From Saccharopolyspora ipomoeae (GTDB lineage Bacteria > Actinomycetota > Actinomycetes > Mycobacteriales > Pseudonocardiaceae), in the NCBI RefSeq assembly GCF_029952525.1, contig NZ_JASAOF010000003.1, positions 496,001 through 560,000 of the forward strand: 64,000 nucleotides of DNA. Direction: 5' to 3'. Positions 16,377 to 23,556 of this stretch are shown here, one piece after another. Within the stretch, counting starts at the first letter, position 1. Every line of letters begins with the position of its first letter. The position numbers were made by a program, and so were the translations under genes. The notes under the pieces are model-generated. The model ran no database searches. It was not told the origin of the DNA and worked only from the letters and a program-made list of their open reading frames with translations.

Positions 16377-17570
16377 TCACGCCCACCGACGCACCGCGAG
16401 GGCCCGGCAGAGCACCAGCAGAACGCCGGTGATCGCAAAGGTCGCCGGATATCCGGTCGCGGCGATGAGCACGCCGAATCCGATGGCCCCGAGTCCGTGG
16501 CCGCCGTCGTAGGCGATGTTCCACGCGGTGCTGGCGGTCGCCGAGTCGACCCGTTCCAGCATGAGGATGAGGGTGGTGTTCTGCACCGCGCCGAAACCGG
16601 CACCGAACAGCGCCGCGCCGGCCAGGGCGACCGGATCCGCGGTCCACGCGGCCACCGCCAGCAGCAGCACGCCGATGCCGCCGAGCAGGACCGCGGGTCT
16701 GAGGACACCTCGCTGGCCCAGCCGGTCCCCCACGTACCCCGCGAGCCACCGGCCGAGCATGGTCGCGGCGGCGAAGACGAGCAGTCCGGCGGGCGCGACC
16801 GAGGCATCGACGGCCATCGGGAGGAAGGCGGTCAGGCCGCCGGCCGCCGCGGTGTTGACGACCATGATCGTCCAGGACGGCAGCAAGGCGACCGGACGAG
16901 CGGGCGCGGTCCGCTTCGCCTCGCCGAGGTGCACGCGCGCGATCCCCAGGGCGGCCAGCGCGGCCACGAGTGGAACCGCACCGGCGGCCCAGAACAGGGG
17001 CTCGAATCCGATCCGCTCACCGAGCCACACCCCCGCCGGTAGCAGTGCGACGTTGGGGAGTCCGATCGCCAGGCCGTAGTAGGCGGCGGCTCTGCCGCGC
17101 TGGGCGATCGGCACGAGTTCCGCGGTCAACGCTGAGCCGGTGACGGTCAGGACGCCGAAGCCGATCCCGCGCAGCGCTGACACCCCGAGCAGGGTCGCGA
17201 TGTCGCTGGACAGCGTGAACAGCGGTGTGGGCGCCCCGATCAAGGCGGTGCCGAGGGCGAACAGCCCGCGGCAGTCGACGCGGCGCAGCAGCCACGGCAT
17301 CACCAGTTGGGTGAGCACCGTGATCAGCATGAACACCGCGTTCGTCGCGCCGGCCGCGACCTCTCCTGCGCCTCCGGAGACCGCCCACAGCGGCACGACC
17401 GGCAGCAGCAGCGCATACCCGGAGAATCCCCCGACCGTCGCGATCAGCAGGAATCGGAAGGATCGCTGTCGCAGCGGTGTCGGGGTGCCGGTGGAGACGG
17501 GTGTGCGCACCTGCTCTTGATAAGCCGCTCGAACGGCCCGTGTCCATTCGGGCAGCACCCGAGTTGTCAC
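16377..17570 (-). CDS. MFS transporter
   Basis: The protein has up to 397 residues with about 12 membrane segments. The first follows SFRFLLIATVGGFSGYALLL; the MFS loop is reduced (LLRRVDCRG), and GYVGDRLGQRG lies between helices 8 and 9. The short length and the AEL-x-QRGRAAAYYG region point to a DHA1-type efflux carrier. The listed start is a GTG with AGAGG too close; a GTG about 20 codons downstream is also possible. It is divergent from the secreted peptidase at 17645. Substrate unknown. Confidence 0.85.
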   Translation of the reverse strand: MTTRVLPEWTRAVRAAYQEQVRTPVSTGTPTPLRQRSFRFLLIATVGGFSGYALLLPVVPLWAVSGGAGEVAAGATNAVFMLITVLTQLVMPWLLRRVDCRGLFALGTALIGAPTPLFTLSSDIATLLGVSALRGIGFGVLTVTGSALTAELVPIAQRGRAAAYYGLAIGLPNVALLPAGVWLGERIGFEPLFWAAGAVPLVAALAALGIARVHLGEAKRTAPARPVALLPSWTIMVVNTAAAGGLTAFLPMAVDASVAPAGLLVFAAATMLGRWLAGYVGDRLGQRGVLRPAVLLGGIGVLLLAVAAWTADPVALAGAALFGAGFGAVQNTTLILMLERVDSATASTAWNIAYDGGHGLGAIGFGVLIAATGYPATFAITGVLLVLCRALAVRRWA

Positions 17571-17644
17571 CTCTTGGCCGATTGTGCGTTTCGGGTCGAG
17601 CGATTTGTCTGGAGCGCGTTTCGGCTACGGCAAGGAGTTCGGCA

Positions 17645-18889
17645 ATGCACCGTTTACGAGCACTGGCGCTGGTCGGCGTCGTGGTGGGCGCTGCGTTCGT
17701 TCCCTCGACAGCGTCGGCACCGCGCACCGCTGCGGCCCCACCACCGTGCAGCGAGGAGCCGCGAGAGAACCCGATCAGCGAGTTCACCAGCTACGACGAG
17801 ATGCTGGTGGAACTCGACCGAATCGAACGGGTCAGCGAAGGCCGGGTGACGCTCGAAGAATCGGGCACCTCCAACCAGGGGCGCGGCATGATGCTCGCCC
17901 GGGTCGGATCGGGCCCGAAGGTCGTGTTCATCACCGCCGAGATCCACGGCAACGAGAAGACCGGGCCCGACGCCCTGCTGGACGTGGTCGACTACCTGGG
18001 AACGTCGGATTCGACTGCGGCTCAGCGGATTCGCGACCAGCTGACCGTGGTGGCGATGCCGAAGATCAACCCGGACGCGGCGTCCCTGGACCGGCGCGGG
18101 AACGACATGACCTGGGAGGAGGCGCAGGCGCGGTTCCCCCAGCTGGCCGCGTCGCCTCCGCCCTGGAACTACATCACCGACCAGCGGCAGGGTGACGACT
18201 ACTCGCAGCGGCCGGGTTTCGACGTCAACCGCGACTACCACCCGGACCTGAACTACCAGCCGCAGCCGCAGGACTTCCCGGGCAGCAGCGACAGCCCGGG
18301 TTGGTTCCTCAGCCCGGAGACGCAAACGGTCCGGGACGTCTACAAGCGGCTGCGAGCGGAGTTCGGCGCGGTCGACACCTACGTCGACCTTCATCACCAG
18401 GGCGCCTGCTACACGGTGCCGGGAACCGATGACTTCGTGACGATGAGCTTGTCGGGCAAGTTCGTCGCGGACCCGCGCACGCCCGAGGGGTCCGAGTTCG
18501 CGGAGTTCGCCGACACGTTCCGGCCGGAGTACTCCCGCCAGCTCAACGTGGCCGCTTACAACGCGCTGCAGGACGCGGCCGAGCGCAACCCGGACTACGG
18601 GCACATCACGCTGTACCCGCAGGACATCAACCTGCCGGGCACCGGGCTCGGGGCTTTCCAGCTCAACGGCAGCGGTGCCGTGCTGTTCGAGGTCCGGGGA
18701 CAGACCCAGACCTTGGGCGAGCAGCACCGGGAAACCCTCACCCGCACCGTCCACATCGGTTTGGACGGGATCCTCTCCTCCATCGCGAGCGGCGAGGTGA
18801 CCCGGCTCGACCCGGCCGCCTACGACCAGATCCCGCCGACCGACCGCGGTCAGCGGACGCTGGGCGGACAGACGGACATCGAGGGCTGA
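17645..18889 (+). CDS. Secreted M14 family zinc carboxypeptidase
   Basis: The protein has 414 residues; ATG start with AAGGAG 7 nt upstream. A signal peptide (MHRLRALALVGVVVGAAFVP, cleavage after about residue 30) precedes the M14 domain. Zinc ligands appear in AEIHGNEKTG (HxxE, about residues 100-103) and a later His in VDLHHQGACYT. The general-base Glu is probably in VLFEVRGQTQ. An insertion rich in Tyr/Gln/Pro (DYSQRPGFDVNRDYHPD) is typical of actinobacterial M14 relatives. It should trim C-terminal residues from extracellular peptides. Confidence 0.9.
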   Translation: MHRLRALALVGVVVGAAFVPSTASAPRTAAAPPPCSEEPRENPISEFTSYDEMLVELDRIERVSEGRVTLEESGTSNQGRGMMLARVGSGPKVVFITAEIHGNEKTGPDALLDVVDYLGTSDSTAAQRIRDQLTVVAMPKINPDAASLDRRGNDMTWEEAQARFPQLAASPPPWNYITDQRQGDDYSQRPGFDVNRDYHPDLNYQPQPQDFPGSSDSPGWFLSPETQTVRDVYKRLRAEFGAVDTYVDLHHQGACYTVPGTDDFVTMSLSGKFVADPRTPEGSEFAEFADTFRPEYSRQLNVAAYNALQDAAERNPDYGHITLYPQDINLPGTGLGAFQLNGSGAVLFEVRGQTQTLGEQHRETLTRTVHIGLDGILSSIASGEVTRLDPAAYDQIPPTDRGQRTLGGQTDIEG

Positions 18890-18933
18890 TCCGGCCCACC
18901 GCCCCGGTCCCGGACGAGATGGCACGCGGGATG

Positions 18934-18949
18934 TGACAGGAAGGTTCCC
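18934..18949 (-). repeat. Dispersed element between convergent genes
   Basis: A perfect minus-strand GGGAACCTTCCTGTCA, about 85 bp beyond the stop of the minus-strand gene at 19035 and downstream of that gene's terminator hairpin. Confidence 0.8.
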
Positions 18950-19000
18950 GTACTCACCACCTGCGCGCGTGGGGCCGGTGCGGGGCGAGGATGCGAGGGC

Positions 19001-19031
19001 GTTGTCGTCCCGTCGAGGACGGGACGACAAC
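19001..19031. terminator. Perfect hairpin terminator between convergent genes
   Basis: GTTGTCGTCCCGTC and its exact complement form a 14-bp stem around a GAG loop. It ends 3 bp from the stop at 19035 and may serve both converging genes. Confidence 0.8.
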
Positions 19032-19034
19032 GGC

Positions 19035-19733
19035 TCACTCGTCGAGTTCTTCGAGTGCCGCTTGGGCCGCTTCGAGTTCGGCCCGGAGTTGTTCGACTCG
19101 GGCCCGGTGCTGTTCTCGGGCGGCTTCGATCACCGGCTCGACTGCCGCGGCGACGTCGTCGTGCAGGAGCTTGGCCGCCTGCGCGACGGCGTTGGCCGGG
19201 ACCTGGGTCGGTTTGACCAGCTTGCGCTTGGTGTTGACGACCTCGACGCTCCACTGCCCGTCCTCATCGGCGGTGAGCGTGACCACGGCACCGCCGATCT
19301 GGGGCTTGGCCTGTCGCGACTTGCGGCGTGCCGCAGCGGTGTCACCGGATTTCGCAGCGGCCTGCGGTGTCGACGTGGCCGCGGGAGTTGCCGGTTTCGC
19401 AGCGGGTTTCTCGACCGGTTTCGCCGCAGCGAGCTGGGCGGGTTTGCTCGCCGGGGCCTTCGTCGGAGCCTTGGCCGGTTCTTGCGGAGCCGGCTTCTTG
19501 CGCGGTGGTTTGACCTGGGTGACCTCGGCGGCCGAGAAGGACAGGACGTCCTTCGATCCGGCCGGGCGGACCTGGATGAAGTCCCCTTCGGCCGGTTCGC
19601 CGAGCGCGATCACCTTGCCGGAGCGCCCTTCTTGGACGCCGACGGCAGAGCTGGTGAACCACACCGTCGGTGTGGTTCCCGCGCTGAGTTCGTCGCGGAT
19701 TGCGCGCAGTTCATCGGACGACAGCGGTGACAT
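19035..19733 (-). CDS. DUF6319-type actinobacterial protein
   Basis: The protein has 232 residues. The N-terminal domain (1-75) contains TPTVWFTSSAVGVQEGRSGKV, then LGEPAEGDFIQVRPAGSKD and LSFSAAEV, which I recognise as the DUF6319 pattern. A Lys/Pro/Ala linker (76-140) resembles histone-like tails. The last 90 residues include GGAVVTLTADEDGQWSVEVV and a helical, Glu/Ala-rich coiled-coil end. The linker suggests nucleic-acid contact, but the function is unknown. Confidence 0.65.
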   Translation of the reverse strand: MSPLSSDELRAIRDELSAGTTPTVWFTSSAVGVQEGRSGKVIALGEPAEGDFIQVRPAGSKDVLSFSAAEVTQVKPPRKKPAPQEPAKAPTKAPASKPAQLAAAKPVEKPAAKPATPAATSTPQAAAKSGDTAAARRKSRQAKPQIGGAVVTLTADEDGQWSVEVVNTKRKLVKPTQVPANAVAQAAKLLHDDVAAAVEPVIEAAREQHRARVEQLRAELEAAQAALEELDE

Positions 19734-19840
19734 CGCCGCCCCTAGCTAGGGTGCGCTCCGAACGGAGCTGCTCGACAGTGACCGGATCACTATATCGAAC
19801 GCTCGTGCGAAGGTTCAACGGGGGCGGCGAGTCGATCACC

Positions 19841-21328
19841 TCAGCGCGCGGCGACCTCGTAGTCGGAGTAGTCCACCTTCCTGGTGCGCATCCAGTACTT
19901 CCAGGTGAAGCCCGGCCACAGCGTGCGGTTCACGCCATTCTCGTCGAGGTACCAGCTGCGGCAGCCGCCGACCGACCAGACCTCCCCGCCGAGCTCGTCC
20001 TGGAGCTCGCGGTTGAAGGCATCCTGCACCGGCTGGCGCACGTCGACCTGCCCGATCTCGCCCCGGTGGATGCGGCGGATGCAGTCGATCACGTAGTTCA
20101 GCTGGGACTCGATCATGAACACGACCGAGTTGTGCCCGAGGCCGGTGTTCGGCCCGAGCAGGAAGAACAGGTTGGGGAACCCGGAAACGGTGATGCCGAG
20201 GTAGGTTTCGGACCCCTCGCGCCAGGTGTCCTGGAGCTTGCGCCCTTCGCGGCCGACGATGGCGAGGTGGTCGTAGGCGTCGGTGACGTGGAAGCCGGTG
20301 CCGTAGATGATGGCGTCGACCTCGTGCTCCTGGCCATCGCCGGTGACCACCGAGTTCTTCCGGACCTCGGCGACGCCGCTGGTGTCGACGTCGACGTTGG
20401 GCCGGTTGAGCGCCGGGTAGTAGTCGCTGGACAGCAGGATGCGCTTGCAGCCCATCGAGTAGTCCGGCGTGACCGCCTCGCGCAGCTTCGGGTCGGAGAT
20501 GGTTTTGCTGATGTAGCGCTTGGACAACCACTCGGCGGCCTTGCCCAGCCGCTTGTTGAACACCGCGAAGTAGCGGGCTTCGAGGATCCAGTACACGGCG
20601 GCGCGAGCCGCGCGCTGCGTGAGCGGCACGGTGCGGAACAGCTTCTTGACGGACTCGGGGATCGCGCGGTCGGGCTTGGGCTGGATCCACGGGGGCGTGC
20701 GCTGGAACAGGTGCAGCTTCTCGGCCTGCTCGGCCACCTTCGGCACGAACTGGATGGCGCTGGCCCCGGTTCCCACGACCGCGACGCGCTTGCCCTTCAA
20801 GTCGTAGTCGTGGTTCCACTGCGCCGAGTGGAAGATCTCGCCCTCGAAGTCCTGCACGCCCGGCAGGTCGGGGTAGCTGGGGATGTGCAGGGCGCCGACG
20901 CCGGAGACCAGGGCGCGACCGACGTACTCGGTCCCGTCGCCGGTGGTGACCAGCCAGGTCTTGCTCCGCTCGTCGTACTCGGCACCGGTGAACTCCACGC
21001 CGTGGTGCACGTGATCGCGGACCTGGTACTTGTCCGCGCAGCGGCTGAGGTAGTCGTTGATCTCGCCCTGCTCGGCGAACAGCCGCGACCAGTTCGGGTT
21101 CTGCTCGAACGAGAACGAGTACATCAGCGAGGGAACGTCGCAGGCGCAGCCCGGGTAGGTGTTGTCTCGCCAGGTCCCGCCGAGGTCGTCGGACTTCTCC
21201 AGCACGATGAAGTCATCGATCCCGGCCTGCTTGAGCTTGATAGCCATGCCGAGACCGGAGAACCCGGTTCCGACGATGACCACCGAAGTTTCGTATCGAC
21301 GCTGGCCAGGCGATTGCCTCTGCACCAT
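19841..21328 (-). CDS. Flavin-dependent Baeyer-Villiger monooxygenase
   Basis: The protein has 495 residues; ATG with GGAGGGG upstream. The FAD Rossmann motif GTGFSGLG is near the N-terminus, then LEKSDDLGGTWRDNTYPGCACD. The Baeyer-Villiger fingerprint FxGxxxHxxxW is exact: FEGEIFHSAQW (about 164-174). A second Rossmann motif, VVGTGASAIQ, binds NADPH. It should insert oxygen next to a carbonyl in a ketone or aldehyde, giving an ester. It is divergent from the TetR regulator at 21411, and the dyads between them suggest substrate-responsive repression. Confidence 0.93.
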   Translation of the reverse strand: MVQRQSPGQRRYETSVVIVGTGFSGLGMAIKLKQAGIDDFIVLEKSDDLGGTWRDNTYPGCACDVPSLMYSFSFEQNPNWSRLFAEQGEINDYLSRCADKYQVRDHVHHGVEFTGAEYDERSKTWLVTTGDGTEYVGRALVSGVGALHIPSYPDLPGVQDFEGEIFHSAQWNHDYDLKGKRVAVVGTGASAIQFVPKVAEQAEKLHLFQRTPPWIQPKPDRAIPESVKKLFRTVPLTQRAARAAVYWILEARYFAVFNKRLGKAAEWLSKRYISKTISDPKLREAVTPDYSMGCKRILLSSDYYPALNRPNVDVDTSGVAEVRKNSVVTGDGQEHEVDAIIYGTGFHVTDAYDHLAIVGREGRKLQDTWREGSETYLGITVSGFPNLFFLLGPNTGLGHNSVVFMIESQLNYVIDCIRRIHRGEIGQVDVRQPVQDAFNRELQDELGGEVWSVGGCRSWYLDENGVNRTLWPGFTWKYWMRTRKVDYSDYEVAAR

Positions 21329-21359
21329 CAGAGCCCCTCCTCGGACACCGGCACACTAT

Positions 21360-21387
21360 CTACTGATCAGTAGGCTACTACGAGTAG
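21360..21387. promoter_or_regulatory. Candidate TetR operator between monooxygenase and regulator
   Basis: A perfect 14-bp palindrome CTACTGATCAGTAG (21360-21373) is followed after one base by CTACT-ACG-AGTAG (21375-21387), so the CTACT/AGTAG half-sites occur four times. They lie 32 bp from the monooxygenase start and 24 bp from the TetR start. Confidence 0.65.
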
Positions 21388-21410
21388 GTTACTTGCGGTA
21401 GGGTTGATTC

Positions 21411-22013
21411 GTGACGAGCTCTCCTGCATTGGGCGGCCGCAAGCGGATGTCCCGCGCCGAACGCGAGGCGCAGATCCTGGAAGTCGCCGAGCGGGTCTTC
21501 GCCAGCGACGGCTACCAAGCGAGCTCGATGGACGACATCGCAGGTCAGGTGGGCCTGTCCAAGCCGATGCTCTACGAGTACTTCGGCTCCAAGGAAGGCC
21601 TGCTGCTGGCCTGCCTGCGGCGTTCCAAGCGCGAGCTCCTCGAAGCCACGAGTCAGGCCGCGGCCAACGCCACCAGTTCGGAGCAGCTGCTCTACGACTG
21701 CATGCTGGCCTTCTTCCGCTTCGGCGACGAGCACCAGCAGGCCTGGGCCCTGCTGCGGAACGAGTTCTCGATCCCCAACGCCTCGGTCAACTCGGAGCTG
21801 GAGGCCATCCGCATCCAGCAGCGCGACTTCACCGCGAACCTGCTGCGCCAGGTCCGCAGCGACCTCGACGACGAGCAGGCCGAGGCCTACGCGGAATCGA
21901 TCATCGGAGCGAGCGAGCGCCTGGCGCTGTGGCGGGAGCACCGGCCGGAGGTCACCGCCGAGAAGGCCACCGAGCACATGATCACGCTGTTCACCCCCGG
22001 CCTCGGCTTCTGA
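21411..22013 (+). CDS. TetR family transcriptional regulator
   Basis: The protein has 200 residues; GTG start with a weak AGGG. The helix-turn-helix occupies about residues 17-62: REAQILEVAERVFASDGYQ, then SSMDDIAGQVGLSKPMLYEYFGSKEG. The C-terminal half is the ligand-binding helical domain. It is divergent from the Baeyer-Villiger monooxygenase, with palindromic half-sites between them, so it probably represses that gene and itself. The inducer is unknown. Confidence 0.9.
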   Translation: MTSSPALGGRKRMSRAEREAQILEVAERVFASDGYQASSMDDIAGQVGLSKPMLYEYFGSKEGLLLACLRRSKRELLEATSQAAANATSSEQLLYDCMLAFFRFGDEHQQAWALLRNEFSIPNASVNSELEAIRIQQRDFTANLLRQVRSDLDDEQAEAYAESIIGASERLALWREHRPEVTAEKATEHMITLFTPGLGF

Positions 22014-22037
22014 TCAACACCGCGCCGACCGGCGCAT

Positions 22038-22105
22038 GGGAACCTTCCTGCCATCACCGCGCCCGCGGGCGGTGGCCGGACCGGTGCGAGGGAACCTTCC
22101 TGCCA
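22038..22105 (+). repeat. Two direct copies of the dispersed element after the TetR gene
   Basis: GGGAACCTTCCTGCCA occurs at 22038-22053 and again at 22090-22105, both in the direction of the TetR gene that ends at 22013. The spacer can pair locally (CCGCGCCCGCGGGCGG). Confidence 0.85.
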
Positions 22106-22233
22106 CAGCCGCGAGCCGAAGGGGCCGATTCACTCGTTCGGGCTGCATTGGTCGATCACGGCTCAAGATCCTTAACAGCGTCTCCGATGTCGAGTCAGCC
22201 GTGCCAACACCTCTGACTCGAGGAGATCCAATC

Positions 22234-23013
22234 TTGCGCTCCTGGACCACGCGCACAGTCAAGGCGGCCGTCATGGCCGCGGGCCTCGCCACCGTCGGCA
22301 CCGGTGCCGCGAACGCGGCGGGAACAACCGACATCGACAAGCCCGACCTCACGTCCGTGCCGGACGAGGTCACCGCGGAGATCCCGGCCAACGCCTGCCA
22401 GATGCAGGAAGGCCCGTCGTTCAGCCCGACGAAGGCGCCGTGCGCCGACACGCAGCTGAACGTGAGCTCGCCGAACGTCGTCAAGAAGGTCGGCGTGGAC
22501 ATCACCAAGACCGCGCACGGCGTGGCCGGCGAGCTGCAGGACGGCCGTCCCGTGCTCGCCCCGGGCAAGCCGAACCGGGTTCTCGGGCACGTTTTCGCCG
22601 AGACCACGCGCGTGTCGAAGATGACCAAGACCCGTCCGACCGTGAGCGGCTCGGTCACCCCGGGCCACCTCGGCGTGGTGTACGAGCACACGCCCGACGC
22701 GGCGCTGCTGGACACCGAGATCGGGCCGCGCGAGCCCGGCCACCAGGGCTTCTCCGCGGTGGACACCGCGGTCGCGCTGACCGCCGCGCAGGGCTACGAG
22801 TCCGAGCCGGTGAGCAACCCGGTGGCGCTGGTCGCCCCGACGCTCAACAACAACCCGCTGCAGACCTCCGGCGAGCCGGTGACGCTGGCCAAGCCCAGCG
22901 ATGTGCTGCCCGCCGTGGAGAAGACCCCGGTGCTGTCCGAGGTCGACAAGGCCGTGGGCGGCGTGTCGGACGCTCCGCTCCAGCGGATCAGCGGTGTCCT
23001 TCCGAAGAACTGA
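22234..23013 (+). CDS. Secreted protein of unknown function
   Basis: The protein has 259 residues from a TTG start at 22234, chosen because AGGAG lies 8 nt upstream and a signal peptide begins at once (RSWTTRTVKAAVMAAGLATV, cleavage near AANAAG). An earlier ATG at 22036 would place the repeats in coding sequence. The mature protein is soluble and Pro/Val-rich, with two Cys (ACQMQEG and APCADTQ). No catalytic motif or known domain was recognised. It precedes a chaplin-like gene by 215 bp, so a surface or aerial-structure role is possible. Confidence 0.7.
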   Translation: MRSWTTRTVKAAVMAAGLATVGTGAANAAGTTDIDKPDLTSVPDEVTAEIPANACQMQEGPSFSPTKAPCADTQLNVSSPNVVKKVGVDITKTAHGVAGELQDGRPVLAPGKPNRVLGHVFAETTRVSKMTKTRPTVSGSVTPGHLGVVYEHTPDAALLDTEIGPREPGHQGFSAVDTAVALTAAQGYESEPVSNPVALVAPTLNNNPLQTSGEPVTLAKPSDVLPAVEKTPVLSEVDKAVGGVSDAPLQRISGVLPKN

Positions 23014-23026
23014 GAACCCCTGGGGC

Positions 23027-23095
23027 TTCAGCCGAAATGAAAGTCCATGGTGGAATGTCCGGTTCGCGTCACTCCATCGTGGGTATTCGGCTGAA
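23027..23095 (+). other. Inverted repeat between the two secreted-protein genes
   Basis: TTCAGCCGAA (23027-23036) and its exact complement TTCGGCTGAA (23086-23095) enclose 49 nt that contain the imperfect direct repeat TCCATGGTGG / TCCATCGTGG. It could be a 3' hairpin of the first gene or a leader structure of the second. Confidence 0.45.
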
Positions 23096-23228
23096 AACGC
23101 CCTTCTGAGTTCGACTTGGACGTGCGCCATGTCGCAGACTCTGCCGCGCGACGCAGGCGAAGCGCAGAAATTCCCTGTGCCGCAAGGGTTCATCCCCTGA
23201 AGAACAGTCATCCATAAGGAGAACGACA

Positions 23229-23477
23229 GTGCGTACCGCTGCACGTATCGCCGGCGTCGCCGGCGCCGCCACCGCCATGCTGGCCCTGGCCGGCCCGGCG
23301 TTCGCCGACAGCGCGGACAACGAGGGCGTCAACGGGGCGAACGACAACAACATCAGCGCCGTTCCGGTGCAGCTGTGCGGAGACAACGTCGCCGTCCTCG
23401 GCGCGGTTGTCCCGGTCCTGTCGCCGCAGACCCCGCAGTGCGTCAACGCCCCGGTCGTGGACCACCCCGAGGGCTGA
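23229..23477 (+). CDS. Chaplin-like small secreted protein
   Basis: The protein has 82 residues; GTG start with AAGGAGAA upstream. The signal peptide MRTAARIAGVAGAATAMLAL is cleaved near AFADSA. The mature peptide (about 56 residues) has the order VPVQLCGDNVAVLGAVVPVL, then PQCVNAP. This recalls the chaplin core (CGNxVxVxG...C.N), where two Cys form a disulfide within an amyloid-prone domain. The identity is low and no sorting signal is present, so short-chaplin-like is an inference. A strong terminator follows. Confidence 0.6.
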   Translation: MRTAARIAGVAGAATAMLALAGPAFADSADNEGVNGANDNNISAVPVQLCGDNVAVLGAVVPVLSPQTPQCVNAPVVDHPEG

Positions 23478-23493
23478 ACTCGCTGAGCGAGCA

Positions 23494-23529
23494 ACGAGGC
23501 GCCGGGTCCTTTCGGGCCCGGCGCCTCGT
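23494..23529. terminator. Bidirectional hairpin terminator
   Basis: ACGAGGCGCCGGG...CCCGGCGCCTCGT forms a stem of about 15 bp around a small loop (TCCTTTCGGG region). It separates the converging chaplin-like and fadB genes. Confidence 0.85.
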
Positions 23530-23556
23530 CATGTCAGCTCGCTGATCACCGTCAGC

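Noticed and set aside
22036-22233. Upstream extension of the secreted protein to 22036
   Set aside because: It would translate through two repeat copies and hide the signal peptide; TTG at 22234 has the Shine-Dalgarno.
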